Part shown: positions 17,984-26,971 of the stretch, one piece after another
Numbering within the stretch: the first letter of the stretch is position 1
Layout: every line of letters starts with the position of its first letter
Origin: Paludisphaera mucosa
Lineage (GTDB): Bacteria; Planctomycetota; Planctomycetia; Isosphaerales; Isosphaeraceae
DNA: 64,000 bases
Assembly (NCBI RefSeq): GCF_029589435.1
Contig: NZ_JARRAG010000002.1
Span: 806,001 to 870,000, forward strand
Direction: 5' to 3'
Made by a program: the position numbers and the translations under genes
The notes under the pieces: model-generated
The model's database searches: none
The model's input: the letters and a program-made list of their open reading frames with translations, nothing else
Told to the model about the DNA's origin: nothing

Positions 17984-19618
17984 GTGGCGTACCGCGTGCT
18001 CGTGACCGACAAGCTCTCCGAAGAAGGCCTGGCGCTGCTGCGCGCCGAGAAGGACGTCGAGGTCGTCGTCGACTCGAAGCTGGCGAAGGACCCGAAGGCG
18101 CTCAAGGAGGCCCTCAAGGACGCCGACGGGATCGCCATCCGCTCCGGCACCCAGCTCACGGCCGAGGTCCTCGAGGGCCAGACGCGGCTCAAGGCGATCG
18201 TCCGGGCCGGGGTCGGGGTCGACAACATCGACGTGCCGGCGGCCACCCGCCAGGGCATCGTCGTCATGAACACGCCGGGCGGCAACACGATCTCCACGGC
18301 CGAGCAGACCATGGCCCTGATGCTCGCCCTGTCGCGCAACACCGCCCGGGCCGACGCCAGCCTCAAGGCCGGCAAGTGGGACCGCAACAGCCTCACCGGC
18401 GTCCAGCTCGAGGGCAAGACCCTGGGCGTCGTCGGCCTCGGCCGCGTCGGCCTGGCCGTCGCCCAGCGGGCGCTGGGCTTCGAGATGAAGGTCCTGGGCT
18501 ACGACCCGCTGCTCTCGGCCGAGAAGGCCCAGGAGCACGGCGTCGAGTTCGTCCACAAGCTCGACGACCTCTGGCCGCAGTGCGACTACATCACCCTGCA
18601 CACGCCGCTGACCCCCGAGACCCGCCACGTCGTCTCGGCCGCGGCCATCGCCTCGATGCGGCCCACCGTCCGGATCATCAACTGCGCCCGCGGCGGCCTG
18701 ATCGACGACGCCGCGTTGCTCGAGGCCCTGAACGCCGGCAAGGTCGCCGGCGCGGCGATCGACGTCTTCGACCCCGAGCCGCCGCCGGCCGACGACCCGA
18801 TCATCGCCCACCCCAAGACGGTCGTCACCCCCCACCTCGGCGCCTCGACCGAGGAGGCCCAGGTCAACGTCGCCGTCGAGGCCGCCAGGCTCCTGTGCGA
18901 CTACCTGATCCGGGGCCAGGTCCGGTTCTCGGTCAACACGCCGACCCTCGACCGGGCCGAGATGCAGGACCTGCGCGGGCACCTGGACCTCGCCTGGAGG
19001 CTGGGCCTGCTGCACGCCCAGATGGACCGCGGCGCGATCACCAAGGCCGTGCTCACCTACCGCGGCGACGCCGCCCTCAAGAACACCAAGCTCCTGACCG
19101 CCTGCTTCGCCGCCGGCCTGATGGAGGCCTCGCTCGCGCAGTCGGTCAACCTCGTCAACGCGCTGCCGTTCGCCCGCGAGCGCGGGCTGATCATCGAGGA
19201 GAAGATCGTCGACGCCCCCGGCGACTTCGGCACGCTGATCCAGGCCGAGGTGACGACCGACCGCAAGACCTACGTCGCGGCCGGCACCCTGTTCGGCAAG
19301 GAGTTCCTGCGGCTGGTCCGGCTGGGCTCGTTCCAGCTCGACGCCCACTTCGACGGCCCGCTGCTGACCTTCACGCACAACGACCGCCCCGGCCTGATCG
19401 GCTTCCTGGGCACGACCCTGGGCGACCGCGGCGTGAACATCGCCCAGATGAACGTCGGCCGCGAGCGGCCCGGCGGCGAGGCCATCGGCGTCGTCAACCT
19501 CGACGGCATCCCCACCCAGGACGACCTGGACGCCGTCGCCAAGCACCCCGACATCCTCAGCGTCCGCCTCATCAAGCTCCCCGCCCAGGGCGAGCTGCCG
19601 AGCTGGCTGGGCTCCTGA
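17984..19618 (+). CDS. serA: D-3-phosphoglycerate dehydrogenase
   Basis: A 544-residue long-form SerA, oxidising 3-phosphoglycerate at the entry to serine synthesis. It begins YRVLVTDKLSEEGLALL. The NAD-binding motif is VVGLGRVGLAVA at about residue 147. Catalytic residues lie in the segments INCARGGLIDD (Arg) and VTPHLGAST (His). An allosteric substrate-binding domain precedes a C-terminal ACT domain (THNDRPGLIGFLG), the expected serine feedback site. I use the GTG with GGAG eight bases upstream; another GTG nine bases earlier is possible. It is paired with the aminotransferase upstream. Confidence 0.95.
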   Translation: MAYRVLVTDKLSEEGLALLRAEKDVEVVVDSKLAKDPKALKEALKDADGIAIRSGTQLTAEVLEGQTRLKAIVRAGVGVDNIDVPAATRQGIVVMNTPGGNTISTAEQTMALMLALSRNTARADASLKAGKWDRNSLTGVQLEGKTLGVVGLGRVGLAVAQRALGFEMKVLGYDPLLSAEKAQEHGVEFVHKLDDLWPQCDYITLHTPLTPETRHVVSAAAIASMRPTVRIINCARGGLIDDAALLEALNAGKVAGAAIDVFDPEPPPADDPIIAHPKTVVTPHLGASTEEAQVNVAVEAARLLCDYLIRGQVRFSVNTPTLDRAEMQDLRGHLDLAWRLGLLHAQMDRGAITKAVLTYRGDAALKNTKLLTACFAAGLMEASLAQSVNLVNALPFARERGLIIEEKIVDAPGDFGTLIQAEVTTDRKTYVAAGTLFGKEFLRLVRLGSFQLDAHFDGPLLTFTHNDRPGLIGFLGTTLGDRGVNIAQMNVGRERPGGEAIGVVNLDGIPTQDDLDAVAKHPDILSVRLIKLPAQGELPSWLGS

Positions 19619-19626
19619 GCGCATCG

Positions 19627-19659
19627 CCCCGGGCGGGAGGGATCGCCCCTCGCCCGGGG
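19627..19659 (+). terminator. Strong hairpin after serA
   Basis: CCCCGGGC...GAGGG pairs with CCCTC GCCCGGGG around an ATCGC-type loop, starting eight bases after the serA stop. The stem is nearly continuous at about 13 base pairs, with no T tract downstream. Probable terminator or 3' stabilising hairpin. Confidence 0.6.
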
Positions 19660-19885
19660 ATCGCCCCGCGGATCGTCGCCCCTCCGCCCCCTCCAGGCCT
19701 GAACCCTCTATCGCCGCCGGCTTCTTGGCGCGGAATGAAGGGCCGCGCGGGCCGTCGCCGCGAAGCTCGACGGGCCCCGGCGATCGGGGCGGGGACGTTC
19801 GCGTCGGCGATCACCGACGGTCCGCCCTCAGGCGCGGGCGTCGTTCCGCCGGCGCCGGCCGATCGAATCTCGGGGAGGACGACGG

Positions 19886-20980
19886 ATGGGCGCTTCGACG
19901 GACCTGTTCACGCCGGTGCGGATCGGGCCGCTGGAGCTGCCCAACCGCATCGTGATGTCGCCGATGACCCGCATCCGCGCCGACGAGGGCTGCGTCCCCT
20001 CGGAGCGGATGGTCCGGTACTACGCGCAGCGGGCCTCCGCCGGCCTCATCATCACCGAGGGGACGCACCCGAGCCCGATGGGGCGCGGCTACACCCACCC
20101 TCCCGGCCTTCACAACGACGAGCAGGCGGCGGGATGGCGGAAGGTGACCGACGCCGTCCACGCCGCCGGCGGCCGGATCTTCGTCCAGCTCATGCACGCC
20201 GGCCGGGTGTCGCACTCGTCGCTGCTCCCCGGCCGCGCCCTGCCGGTTGCCCCGTCGGCCGTCGCCGTCGCCGGCTCGATCCACACGTTCGAGGGCAAGG
20301 CCCCCTTCGAGACGCCCCGGGCGCTGGAGGCCGACGAGATCCCGGCCGTCGTCGCCGAGTACCGCCGGGCGGCCGAGCTGTCGATCGCGGCGGGCTTCGA
20401 CGGCGTGGAGCTGCACGCGGCGACCGGCTACCTCCCCAACCAGTTCCAGGTCACCGGCTCGAACCGCCGCGCCGACGCCTACGGCGGCTCGGTCGAGGGG
20501 CGGTCGCGGTTCACGCTGGAGGTGATCGAGGCCCTCTGCGACGTGCGGGGCGCGGACCGGGTCGGGATCAAGATCGCCCCCGGCTTCACCGTCAACGACA
20601 CCTTCGACGACGACCCGGCCGCGACCTACACGCACCTCGTCCGGCGGCTCGATCCGCTGGGCCTGGCCTACCTGCACGTCGGCTACGACAGCGGCTACGG
20701 CCGCGGCACCGCCCCGCCGTTCAACCCCATCGACCTGCTCCGCCCGCTCTACCGCGGCCCGATCCTGGGGGTCGGCGGCTTCACCGGGGCGACGGCCGCG
20801 ACGGCGCTGGCGGCCGGGCGCGTCGACCTCGTGGTCTTCGGCCGGCCGTTCATCTCCAACCCCGACCTCGTCGAGCGTCTCCGCGTCGGGGCCGAGCTGG
20901 CCCCCTGGGACGTCCACACCTTCTACGGCGGCGACGACCACGGCTACACCGACTACCCCGCGCTGGCGTCCGCGAATTGA
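19886..20980 (+). CDS. Old Yellow Enzyme family ene-reductase (NADH:flavin oxidoreductase)
   Basis: A 364-residue FMN-dependent ene-reductase, opening with LFTPVRIGPLELPNRIVMSP. It has the FMN-binding TEGTHPSP and QLMHAGRVSH segments and ends with GVGGFTGATAA and VVFGRPFISNPDL, all typical of the OYE/NemA group. The substrate-binding pair H-x-x-N/H is changed to H-x-x-T (ELHAATGYLPN, about residue 174), while the proton-donor Tyr of GYL is kept. It reduces activated C=C bonds in cytosolic detoxification; the natural substrate is unknown. It is followed by a bidirectional terminator. Confidence 0.93.
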   Translation: MGASTDLFTPVRIGPLELPNRIVMSPMTRIRADEGCVPSERMVRYYAQRASAGLIITEGTHPSPMGRGYTHPPGLHNDEQAAGWRKVTDAVHAAGGRIFVQLMHAGRVSHSSLLPGRALPVAPSAVAVAGSIHTFEGKAPFETPRALEADEIPAVVAEYRRAAELSIAAGFDGVELHAATGYLPNQFQVTGSNRRADAYGGSVEGRSRFTLEVIEALCDVRGADRVGIKIAPGFTVNDTFDDDPAATYTHLVRRLDPLGLAYLHVGYDSGYGRGTAPPFNPIDLLRPLYRGPILGVGGFTGATAATALAAGRVDLVVFGRPFISNPDLVERLRVGAELAPWDVHTFYGGDDHGYTDYPALASAN

Positions 20981-21028
20981 ACGACGAAGGGGCGCCGGCC
21001 CGCGAACGGCCGACGCCCCTCATCGTTC
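20979..21028. terminator. Bidirectional terminator between convergent genes
   Basis: GAACGACGAAGGGGCGCCGG... pairs with a right arm that ends CGCCCCTCATCGTTC, giving a stem of about 20 base pairs with a few mismatches and a loop near CGCGAAC. It lies between the ene-reductase stop and the aldehyde dehydrogenase stop, so it can serve both strands. Confidence 0.75.
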
Positions 21029-21061
21029 GATCCCGCGCGGCGGGCCCCCGGAGCCGCGGCT

Positions 21062-22540
21062 TCACTTCAGCGACACGGTGACCGTCTTGTGCTCGGTGTA
21101 GTTGTCGAGGGCCTTGGCGCCCAGCTCGCGGCCGATGCCGCTGGACTTGAAGCCGCCGAACGGGGCGGCGGCGTCGAAGACGTCGTAGCAGTTGATCCAG
21201 ACGGTGCCGGCCCGCAGGCGGTCGGCGATGGAGTGGGCCTTGGCGATGTCGCGCGACCAGACGGCGGCGGCCAGGCCGTAGTCGGTCGTGTTGGCGCGGT
21301 GGACCACCTCGTCGACGTCCTTGAACTTCAGCACCTGCATGACCGGGCCGAAGATCTCCTCGACCGCGATGTCCATCTCGTCCTTCACGTCGGCGAAGAC
21401 GGTGGGCTTGATGAAGTAGCCCTCGGTCCCCGAGCGCTCGCCGCCGGCCACGCAGCGGGCCCCCTGCTCCTTGCCCTTCTCGATGTAGCCGAGGATCTTG
21501 TCGAACTGGGTCTGGTCGATCTGCGGGCCCTGGTCGGTGTCGGCCGCGAACGGGTCGCCGACCTTCCGCTTCTCGGTCGCCGCGGCGAGCTTGTCGACCA
21601 TCTGGTCGTAGATCTTGTCCTGAACCAGCAGGCGGCTGCCGGCGCAGCAGCACTGGCCCTGGTTGAGGAAGAGGCCGAGCATGGCCCCGTCCACGGCCGC
21701 GTCGAGGTCGGCGTCGGCGAAGACGATGTTGGGGCTCTTGCCCCCCAGCTCCAGCGTCACCCGCTTCAGGGTCTGCGCCGCGTTCCTCATGATGATCTTG
21801 CCGACCTCGGTCGAGCCGGTGAAGGCGATCTTGTCGACCCCCTTGTGCGCCACCAGCGGCGCGCCGGCGGGCTCGCCGAAGCCGGGGACGATGTTGATCA
21901 CGCCGGCGGGGAAGCCCGCCTCCATCGCCAGCTCGCCCATGCGCAGGGCGGTCAGCGGGGTCTGCTCGGCCGGCTTCATGACGACGGTGCAGCCCGCCGC
22001 CAGCGCGGGGCCCCACTTCCAGGCGACCATCAGCATCGGGAAGTTCCAGGGGATGATCTGGCCGACCACCCCGACGGGCTCCCGCTTGCTGTAGCAGAAA
22101 TAGTTGCCGCGGATGGGGATCGTGTCGCCGGTGAGCTTGTCGGCCCAGCCGGCGTAGTAGCGGAGGCAGTCGACCACCAGCGGCAGGTCGCCGTGGCGCG
22201 CCTCCTTCAGCGGCTTGCCGTTGTCGAGGCTCTCCAGGGCCGCGAGGTCGTCGATGTTGGCCTCGATCAGGTCGGCGAGCTTGTACATCAGCCGGCCGCG
22301 GTCGCGGGCGTCCATCTTCGACCAGGGGCCGACGTCGAACGCCTTCCGCGCCGCCTTGACCGCCAGGTCGATGTCGGCGGCGGTCCCCTCGGCGACCTGG
22401 GCGATCTCCTTCTCGGTCGCCGGGTTGATCGTCGCGAAGGTCTTGCCCTCCACGCCGTCGCGGAACTGGCCGTCGATCAGCATTTTCGTCTGGTACGAGG
22501 CGGCGGGCTTGCTGCGGCGAGGCTGGGTCGCGGTGGCCAT
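21062..22540 (-). CDS. NAD(P)-dependent aldehyde dehydrogenase
   Basis: A 492-residue class 1/2-like aldehyde dehydrogenase. It has [19 protein letters not shown], the cofactor motif [11 protein letters not shown], the general base Glu in [11 protein letters not shown] (about residue 262) and the catalytic Cys in GQCCCAGSR (about residue 295), then EEIFGPV and [13 protein letters not shown]. The sequence type is nearest to broad-specificity retinal/betaine/phenylacetaldehyde dehydrogenases. The start is the ATG of [11 protein letters not shown]; in-frame sequence upstream shows no conservation. It is likely monocistronic. Confidence 0.95.
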   Translation of the reverse strand: MATATQPRRSKPAASYQTKMLIDGQFRDGVEGKTFATINPATEKEIAQVAEGTAADIDLAVKAARKAFDVGPWSKMDARDRGRLMYKLADLIEANIDDLAALESLDNGKPLKEARHGDLPLVVDCLRYYAGWADKLTGDTIPIRGNYFCYSKREPVGVVGQIIPWNFPMLMVAWKWGPALAAGCTVVMKPAEQTPLTALRMGELAMEAGFPAGVINIVPGFGEPAGAPLVAHKGVDKIAFTGSTEVGKIIMRNAAQTLKRVTLELGGKSPNIVFADADLDAAVDGAMLGLFLNQGQCCCAGSRLLVQDKIYDQMVDKLAAATEKRKVGDPFAADTDQGPQIDQTQFDKILGYIEKGKEQGARCVAGGERSGTEGYFIKPTVFADVKDEMDIAVEEIFGPVMQVLKFKDVDEVVHRANTTDYGLAAAVWSRDIAKAHSIADRLRAGTVWINCYDVFDAAAPFGGFKSSGIGRELGAKALDNYTEHKTVTVSLK

Positions 22541-22678
22541 GCGCACGTCCTTTCCGATGTCGGGTGATCGTCGCCGAACGGGACAGAGAGGGGACCCCGC
22601 CCGCGACGGGGCGGGCGGTCCTGCCGATCGATCGTATTCCCCCATCTTAGGGGGCGCCCGTCGGAAAGAAAACCGGCC

Positions 22679-23374
22679 TCAGGGCGACGCGGCCCCTGCG
22701 GGCGTGTAGACGTGCACGGCCCCCTCGGGCGTGAAACGGTAGCCCGCGCCATGCCGCCAGAGCTCGAAGTAGGGCTGGAACGGCTCCTCGATCGTCCCGA
22801 CCCCGCGATACAGCGGCCAGAGGACGTAGTGCCGCAGGTTGTAATCGCCGGCGATCGTCCAGAGCCCTTCTTCCATCCCGAGGGCCGGGCTCTCGCGCGG
22901 CGTCAGAAGGGCCATGTAGTCGCCGACGACCTCGTAGATCGTCGACTCGACGTCGTCGGGGCCGGGCGGCCATGGCGTCTCGCCGACGACGACGTCGACC
23001 GCCGGCGCGGGATCGAGGCTCGCGACCAGGTCGTCGCGGCCGAGCACCTCGGCCATGGCCCGGACCTTCTCCAGATGGCCGAGGACCAGCTCGACGGCGC
23101 GCGGGGCCGCCAGCGGGACTGGGGATTTCACGTTGAAATACGCGTCGTAGCCGCCGTCGTCCCGCCAGCCTTCCGCCGTCGCACGATAGATCTCCAGGAG
23201 GCGAGGCGTGATCTCGTCGGCCCCCTCGACCCCTTCGAAGACCTCGGCAAGCCCCACGCCGTGGGGCCGGAAGTTCTGGAAGAACCCGGCCAGATGGTCG
23301 GGCGTCCACGGCCGCCTCGAATGGTCCCCGGCCAGGGCCTTCCAGCGCGCCAGCAGGGCCTCTTGATCACTCAT
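22679..23374 (-). CDS. Hypothetical protein
   Basis: A 231-residue soluble protein that I do not recognise. It is Trp- and Tyr-rich with many acidic residues (for example WTIAGDYNLRHYVLWPLYR and YFELWRHGAGYRFTPEG), without a signal peptide or transmembrane helix. A strong Shine-Dalgarno (GGAGG) is placed correctly before its ATG. It lies 24 bases after the DUS gene stop on the same strand, so the two are probably one transcript. That gives little clue to function. Confidence 0.65.
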   Translation of the reverse strand: MSDQEALLARWKALAGDHSRRPWTPDHLAGFFQNFRPHGVGLAEVFEGVEGADEITPRLLEIYRATAEGWRDDGGYDAYFNVKSPVPLAAPRAVELVLGHLEKVRAMAEVLGRDDLVASLDPAPAVDVVVGETPWPPGPDDVESTIYEVVGDYMALLTPRESPALGMEEGLWTIAGDYNLRHYVLWPLYRGVGTIEEPFQPYFELWRHGAGYRFTPEGAVHVYTPAGAASP

Positions 23375-23398
23375 GCAGACCTCCGATCGGTCAGCTTC

Positions 23399-24496
23399 TC
23401 ACCACACCTCGATCGGCCCCGACGGCACCGGGACGTGGGCCTCGAAGTGGCCGGGGAGGGGCGAGCTGGGTCCCTCGTTCCGGACGGCGGCGGCGACCTC
23501 GTCGAAAATCGCCGAGGAGCGGAGGTTGATCAGCTCGAGGTAGAACTTCCGGGGCATCCGGGTGAAGTGGTAGTACCACTTGAGGATCTTGCGGAACTGC
23601 AGGCAGGCGTAGTGCTCGCCACGGCGTTCGAGCAGGCCGTGGAAGTGCGTGCTCATGAAGTCGAGCCGCTCCTCGAAGGTCGGGTCGGGGCCGGGTTCGC
23701 CGGTGCGGGTCCAGCAGTCGAGCTGGCGGAAGAAGAACGGGTTCGCCAGCGCCCCGCGGCCGATCGAGACGGCCGCGCAGCCGGTGTCGGCGATCATCGA
23801 GGCCGCGTCGGCGATCGAGCGGACGTCGCCGTTGGCCACGATCGGCATCGAGTCGACGGCCTCGACCACCGCGCGGATCCCCTCGCGGTTGACCGCCCCG
23901 GAGAACCCCTGGGCGCGCGTCCGGCCGTGGACGATCACCGCCGCGACGCCGACCTGCTCGAAGGCCCGCGCCAGGGCCGGCGCCGAGAGCGTCTGCGAGT
24001 CCCAGCCCAGCCGCATCTTGACCGTCACGGGCACGCCCGCGGCCTTCACCACCGCCGAGACGAGGTCCGTCGCGAGCTGCGTCTGGCACATGAGCGCCGA
24101 GCCGCCGCCGGTCTTCACGACCTTGCGGACGGGGCAACCCATGTTGATGTCGACGATCGTCGCCCCGTGCGTCGCGACGTACCGCGCCGCCTGCTCCATC
24201 TCGGCCTCGACCTGGCCGTAGATCTGGATCGAGAGCGGCCTGTCGGCTTCGCTCGTCTCGGCGAGTTCCAGGGCGCGGCGGCGTTTTTCGATGAGCGAGC
24301 GGGCGTTGACCAGGTCGGTCGTCGCCAGCCCGAGGCCCCCCAGCGAGCGGACGGCCAGGCGGAAGGCCAGGCTCGTGTAGCCGGCCAGGGGCGCGAGGAA
24401 GAACCGCGAGGGGACCGCGACGCCGCCGATCCGCAGCGGCTCGCGGGCGATCGGCGGGACCGGCGGGTACAATGGCGAGGGTTCGCGAAGGCTCAA
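23399..24496 (-). CDS. dus: tRNA-dihydrouridine synthase (DusB-like)
   Basis: A 365-residue FMN enzyme reducing uridine to dihydrouridine in tRNA. It has the FMN-binding opening FFLAPLAGYTSLAFR, the catalytic Cys in INMGCPVRKVVKTGGG (about residue 117), VKMRLGWD, VIVHGRTRAQGFSG and VANGDVRSIADA, then IGRGALANPFFF. The C-terminal tRNA-binding helical domain includes FRKILKWYYHF. The start is a TTG with CGGAG seven bases upstream. An internal TTG eight codons later is possible. It is divergent from the methyltransferase gene, with only 53 bases between starts. Confidence 0.93.
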   Translation of the reverse strand: MSLREPSPLYPPVPPIAREPLRIGGVAVPSRFFLAPLAGYTSLAFRLAVRSLGGLGLATTDLVNARSLIEKRRRALELAETSEADRPLSIQIYGQVEAEMEQAARYVATHGATIVDINMGCPVRKVVKTGGGSALMCQTQLATDLVSAVVKAAGVPVTVKMRLGWDSQTLSAPALARAFEQVGVAAVIVHGRTRAQGFSGAVNREGIRAVVEAVDSMPIVANGDVRSIADAASMIADTGCAAVSIGRGALANPFFFRQLDCWTRTGEPGPDPTFEERLDFMSTHFHGLLERRGEHYACLQFRKILKWYYHFTRMPRKFYLELINLRSSAIFDEVAAAVRNEGPSSPLPGHFEAHVPVPSGPIEVW

Positions 24497-24549
24497 CGAT
24501 CAACTCCGAGGGGCGACGGATCGACGTCCGGGATTCTCACGATTTCACC

Positions 24550-25824
24550 ATGACATCTTACGAAAACGACGCCCGACGCTCGACCCAGGATCGCCGCGTC
24601 CGCGCCCCGGACGAGTCCGACGCCGAATTCCAGGTCCTCTCCACCGACGCCGGCCGCGCCCTGCTCGTCGAGGTGCAGGCCGTGAAGACGCCCGGCCCGG
24701 CCGACCTGACCCGGTGGCGGAAGGGCTCCGCGCCCGAGGTCGTCGCCGCGGCGATCCGGCTGGCGGAGGCCCGCCGCAAGGCCCCGGCGAAGTTCTCGCG
24801 CGGGGAGCGGATGTGGCTCGACCCGGTCGGCCTCGAACAGGCGACGGCCGAGGCGGTCGCCGTCCACAAGGCCCGACGGTTCGAGGCCGACGTGGTCGTC
24901 GACTTCTGCTCGGGGATCGGCGGCGACGCGATCGCGCTGGCGGGGCGCTCGCAGGTCCTGGCCGTCGACCGCGACCAGGGGATGGGCCGGCGCGTCGCCT
25001 GGAACGCCGACGTCTACGACCGGGGCGGCCGCGTCCTCCCCTGCCGGGCGACGGCCGAGGCGTTCCCGATCCCCGGCGGGGCCTGGGCCCACATCGACCC
25101 CGACCGCCGCACCTCGGGCCGGGGCCGGGCCGTCGACGCCGAGGGCTACGTCCCCGGCCCGGCGTTCCTCCACGCCCTGATGCGCCGGGCGCCCGGCGGC
25201 GCGATCAAGCTCGGCCCGGCGAGCGACTTCGCCCGGTTCGCCGAGGACGAGGCGTGCGAGGTCGAGATCGTCAGCCTGGGGGGCGAGGCCAAGGAGGCCG
25301 TCGTCTGGTTCGGCGCCGCCGTCTCCTGTCGCCGTCGCGCGACGAAGCTCCCCGAGGGCGTCACCTGGACCGACCGCATGGGCGACGAGCCCTGGAGCGA
25401 ATACCCGGTCGTCGCCCCGACCTCGCGATGGCTCTACGACCCCGACCCGGCCCTCTCGCGCGCGGGACTCGTTGACTCGTTCGCCCGCGACCACGGCCTG
25501 GGGCGCATCGCCGCCGACTTGCCCTATTTGACGTCCGACGCCCCGCTCGCCACCCCCTGGCTGGAGGCGTTCGAGATCCTGGGCGTCCATCCCCTGGACC
25601 TCAAGAAGCTGCGACGCCTGATCGACGTCGACCGCCTCGGCCCCGTCTCCGTGAAGCACCGGACGACCGACCTCAAGCCCGAGGCCCTCCGCCCCCTGCT
25701 CCGCCACCACGGCGATTCGCCGACCGTCCTCTTCCTCACCGGCGGCGCCGGACCCGGCCGGGCGATCGTGACGCGGAAGGCGACCCTCAGTACAGCCGGC
25801 CTTCCGGATGACACCGCCGGATGA
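24550..25824 (+). CDS. Class I SAM-dependent methyltransferase with THUMP-like C-terminal domain
   Basis: A 424-residue protein. The SAM-binding motif is VVVDFCSGIGGDAIALAG at about residue 114, and an acidic/aromatic catalytic-region motif AHIDPDRRTSGRG is at about residue 181. The C-terminal about 85 residues (LDLKKLRRLIDVDRLGPVSV onward) correspond to the THUMP-like domain found with such methyltransferases, suggesting an RNA substrate. I start at MTSYENDARR. Longer in-frame starts reach into the divergent DUS gene. Its 3' end overlaps the convergent gene by 38 bases. Confidence 0.85.
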   Translation: MTSYENDARRSTQDRRVRAPDESDAEFQVLSTDAGRALLVEVQAVKTPGPADLTRWRKGSAPEVVAAAIRLAEARRKAPAKFSRGERMWLDPVGLEQATAEAVAVHKARRFEADVVVDFCSGIGGDAIALAGRSQVLAVDRDQGMGRRVAWNADVYDRGGRVLPCRATAEAFPIPGGAWAHIDPDRRTSGRGRAVDAEGYVPGPAFLHALMRRAPGGAIKLGPASDFARFAEDEACEVEIVSLGGEAKEAVVWFGAAVSCRRRATKLPEGVTWTDRMGDEPWSEYPVVAPTSRWLYDPDPALSRAGLVDSFARDHGLGRIAADLPYLTSDAPLATPWLEAFEILGVHPLDLKKLRRLIDVDRLGPVSVKHRTTDLKPEALRPLLRHHGDSPTVLFLTGGAGPGRAIVTRKATLSTAGLPDDTAG

Positions 25825-26125
25825 CGTGGGCCCGTAGGCCGAAGAGCGCGACGAGGTTCAGCGCCTTGATCCCGATCAGCCAGGAGTCGAGCGCGTAGGC
25901 CTCTCGAAAATCGGTCAGCCCGAACGTGAAGAACGCGAGCGCATAGACGACCTCGACCCGCGACCGTCCCCGCCGGACGAACCGCGCCAGCACCAGGCCT
26001 GCGAAGACGACCCAGGCCGTCCCCTCGAACGGGTTGAACCCGTGGGTCGCGTGCTCGATCCACGTCGCGGTCCGCGGCGCGTACGTCCACCAGCGGCGAT
26101 GGATCAGGAGGTCGTCGAGCCCCAC
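25787..26125 (-). CDS. Small membrane protein, unknown function
   Basis: A 112-residue protein with two or three hydrophobic segments (about residues 37-50, WVVFAGLVLARFV; 60-72, VVYALAFFTFGL; 85-98, GIKALNLVALFGL). The start is GTG, with GAGGAG eight bases upstream. A conserved-looking block FREAYALDSWL lies between the last helices. The function is not recognised. It lies 24 bases downstream of the hypothetical gene at 26150 on the same strand and probably shares its transcript. Confidence 0.65.
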   Translation of the reverse strand: MGLDDLLIHRRWWTYAPRTATWIEHATHGFNPFEGTAWVVFAGLVLARFVRRGRSRVEVVYALAFFTFGLTDFREAYALDSWLIGIKALNLVALFGLRAHVIRRCHPEGRLY

Positions 26126-26149
26126 GATGCGGGCTCCTCGGCCCAGGGG

Positions 26150-26866
26150 TTAGCAGTGGACCTGGAGGCCCCAGGACCAGTCCGACGGTCGATGGACGTC
26201 ATCGTAGGGCCAAAGGTCCTTCATGAGCCGGCGCTGATCGACGACCTTCCGGCCCGGCTTACGCGGGCCGTCCACCGGCCAGGAGCGGCGGCAGACGTCC
26301 AGCGCGGCGGCGTAGCCGGGGGTCCCTTCGGCGCGGGCGATCAATTCGCGATACGTCCAGGGGTAGGGATCGCCTTGCCCGTCCAGGTTCAACGCCAGCC
26401 AGCCGACCGGGAAGGGCCCGAGGGCCGGGTCGAAACACTCGATCGGGCCCGCTTCGAGCGACCAGCCGTAGTTGAAGCCGAGTTGCGTCTCGTTCTCCGC
26501 CGACGGCTCGCGCCAGAGGCTTTCGTACATGGGGCGGACGAGGTTCCCCAGCAGGAGCGTGGCCCGATAGATCGGACGGTCGGGCAGGCCGTCGAGGGCG
26601 TCGGCCATGCGGGCCAGGTCCGAGAATTCGTCTTCCTCGGCGTCGTACTCGAACTCTTGTACGACCCAAGATCCGGGCTCGTCCCACGAAGTCGGCCGAT
26701 CGTCCTGGTCGATCGCCTTGCCGAACCCGACCTGGAAACCGATGCCGTATTCGGGCTTCGAGACCGTCGACGCCGCGAACTCGCGGGCGAACGCGGCCAG
26801 CGCCGCGGGCGTCAGGCGTTTCGGGGCCTCGGGGCGGTAATAGAGCAGGCGCGTCGTGCAGGACAT
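26150..26866 (-). CDS. Hypothetical protein
   Basis: A 238-residue soluble protein without recognised domains. It is rich in aromatic and acidic residues (SWVVQEFEYDAEEDEFSDL; GFNYGWSLEAGPIECF). Its overall style resembles immunity or SMI1/KNR4-like proteins that lie near secretion modules, but I see no diagnostic motif, so I do not assign this. A clear terminator separates it from the FtsK-like gene upstream, so it is transcribed separately. Confidence 0.6.
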   Translation of the reverse strand: MSCTTRLLYYRPEAPKRLTPAALAAFAREFAASTVSKPEYGIGFQVGFGKAIDQDDRPTSWDEPGSWVVQEFEYDAEEDEFSDLARMADALDGLPDRPIYRATLLLGNLVRPMYESLWREPSAENETQLGFNYGWSLEAGPIECFDPALGPFPVGWLALNLDGQGDPYPWTYRELIARAEGTPGYAAALDVCRRSWPVDGPRKPGRKVVDQRRLMKDLWPYDDVHRPSDWSWGLQVHC

Positions 26867-26923
26867 GGCCGCGACCTTCCGCCGCCTCGGCCGATCGGGA
26901 TCCGCGATCGGCGGATCGGCAAG

Positions 26924-26961
26924 AAAAACGTCCTTCCCGCCGGCGCCGGCCGAGGGGAAGG
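26924..26961 (-). terminator. Intrinsic terminator of the secretion-like operon
   Basis: Reading the minus strand, CCTTCCC, a GC-palindrome GCCGGCGCCGGC and GGGAAGG form a long stem, followed by ACG and TTTTTCTT. It begins ten bases after the FtsK-like gene stop. The T tract makes this the most convincing factor-independent terminator in the window. Confidence 0.85.
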
Positions 26962-26971
26962 GCGTCGGGGC

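Noticed and set aside
26150-26866. Calling the hypothetical protein next to the secretion-like operon an immunity protein.
   Set aside because: No SMI1/KNR4 or other immunity motif is seen, and a terminator separates it from the operon.
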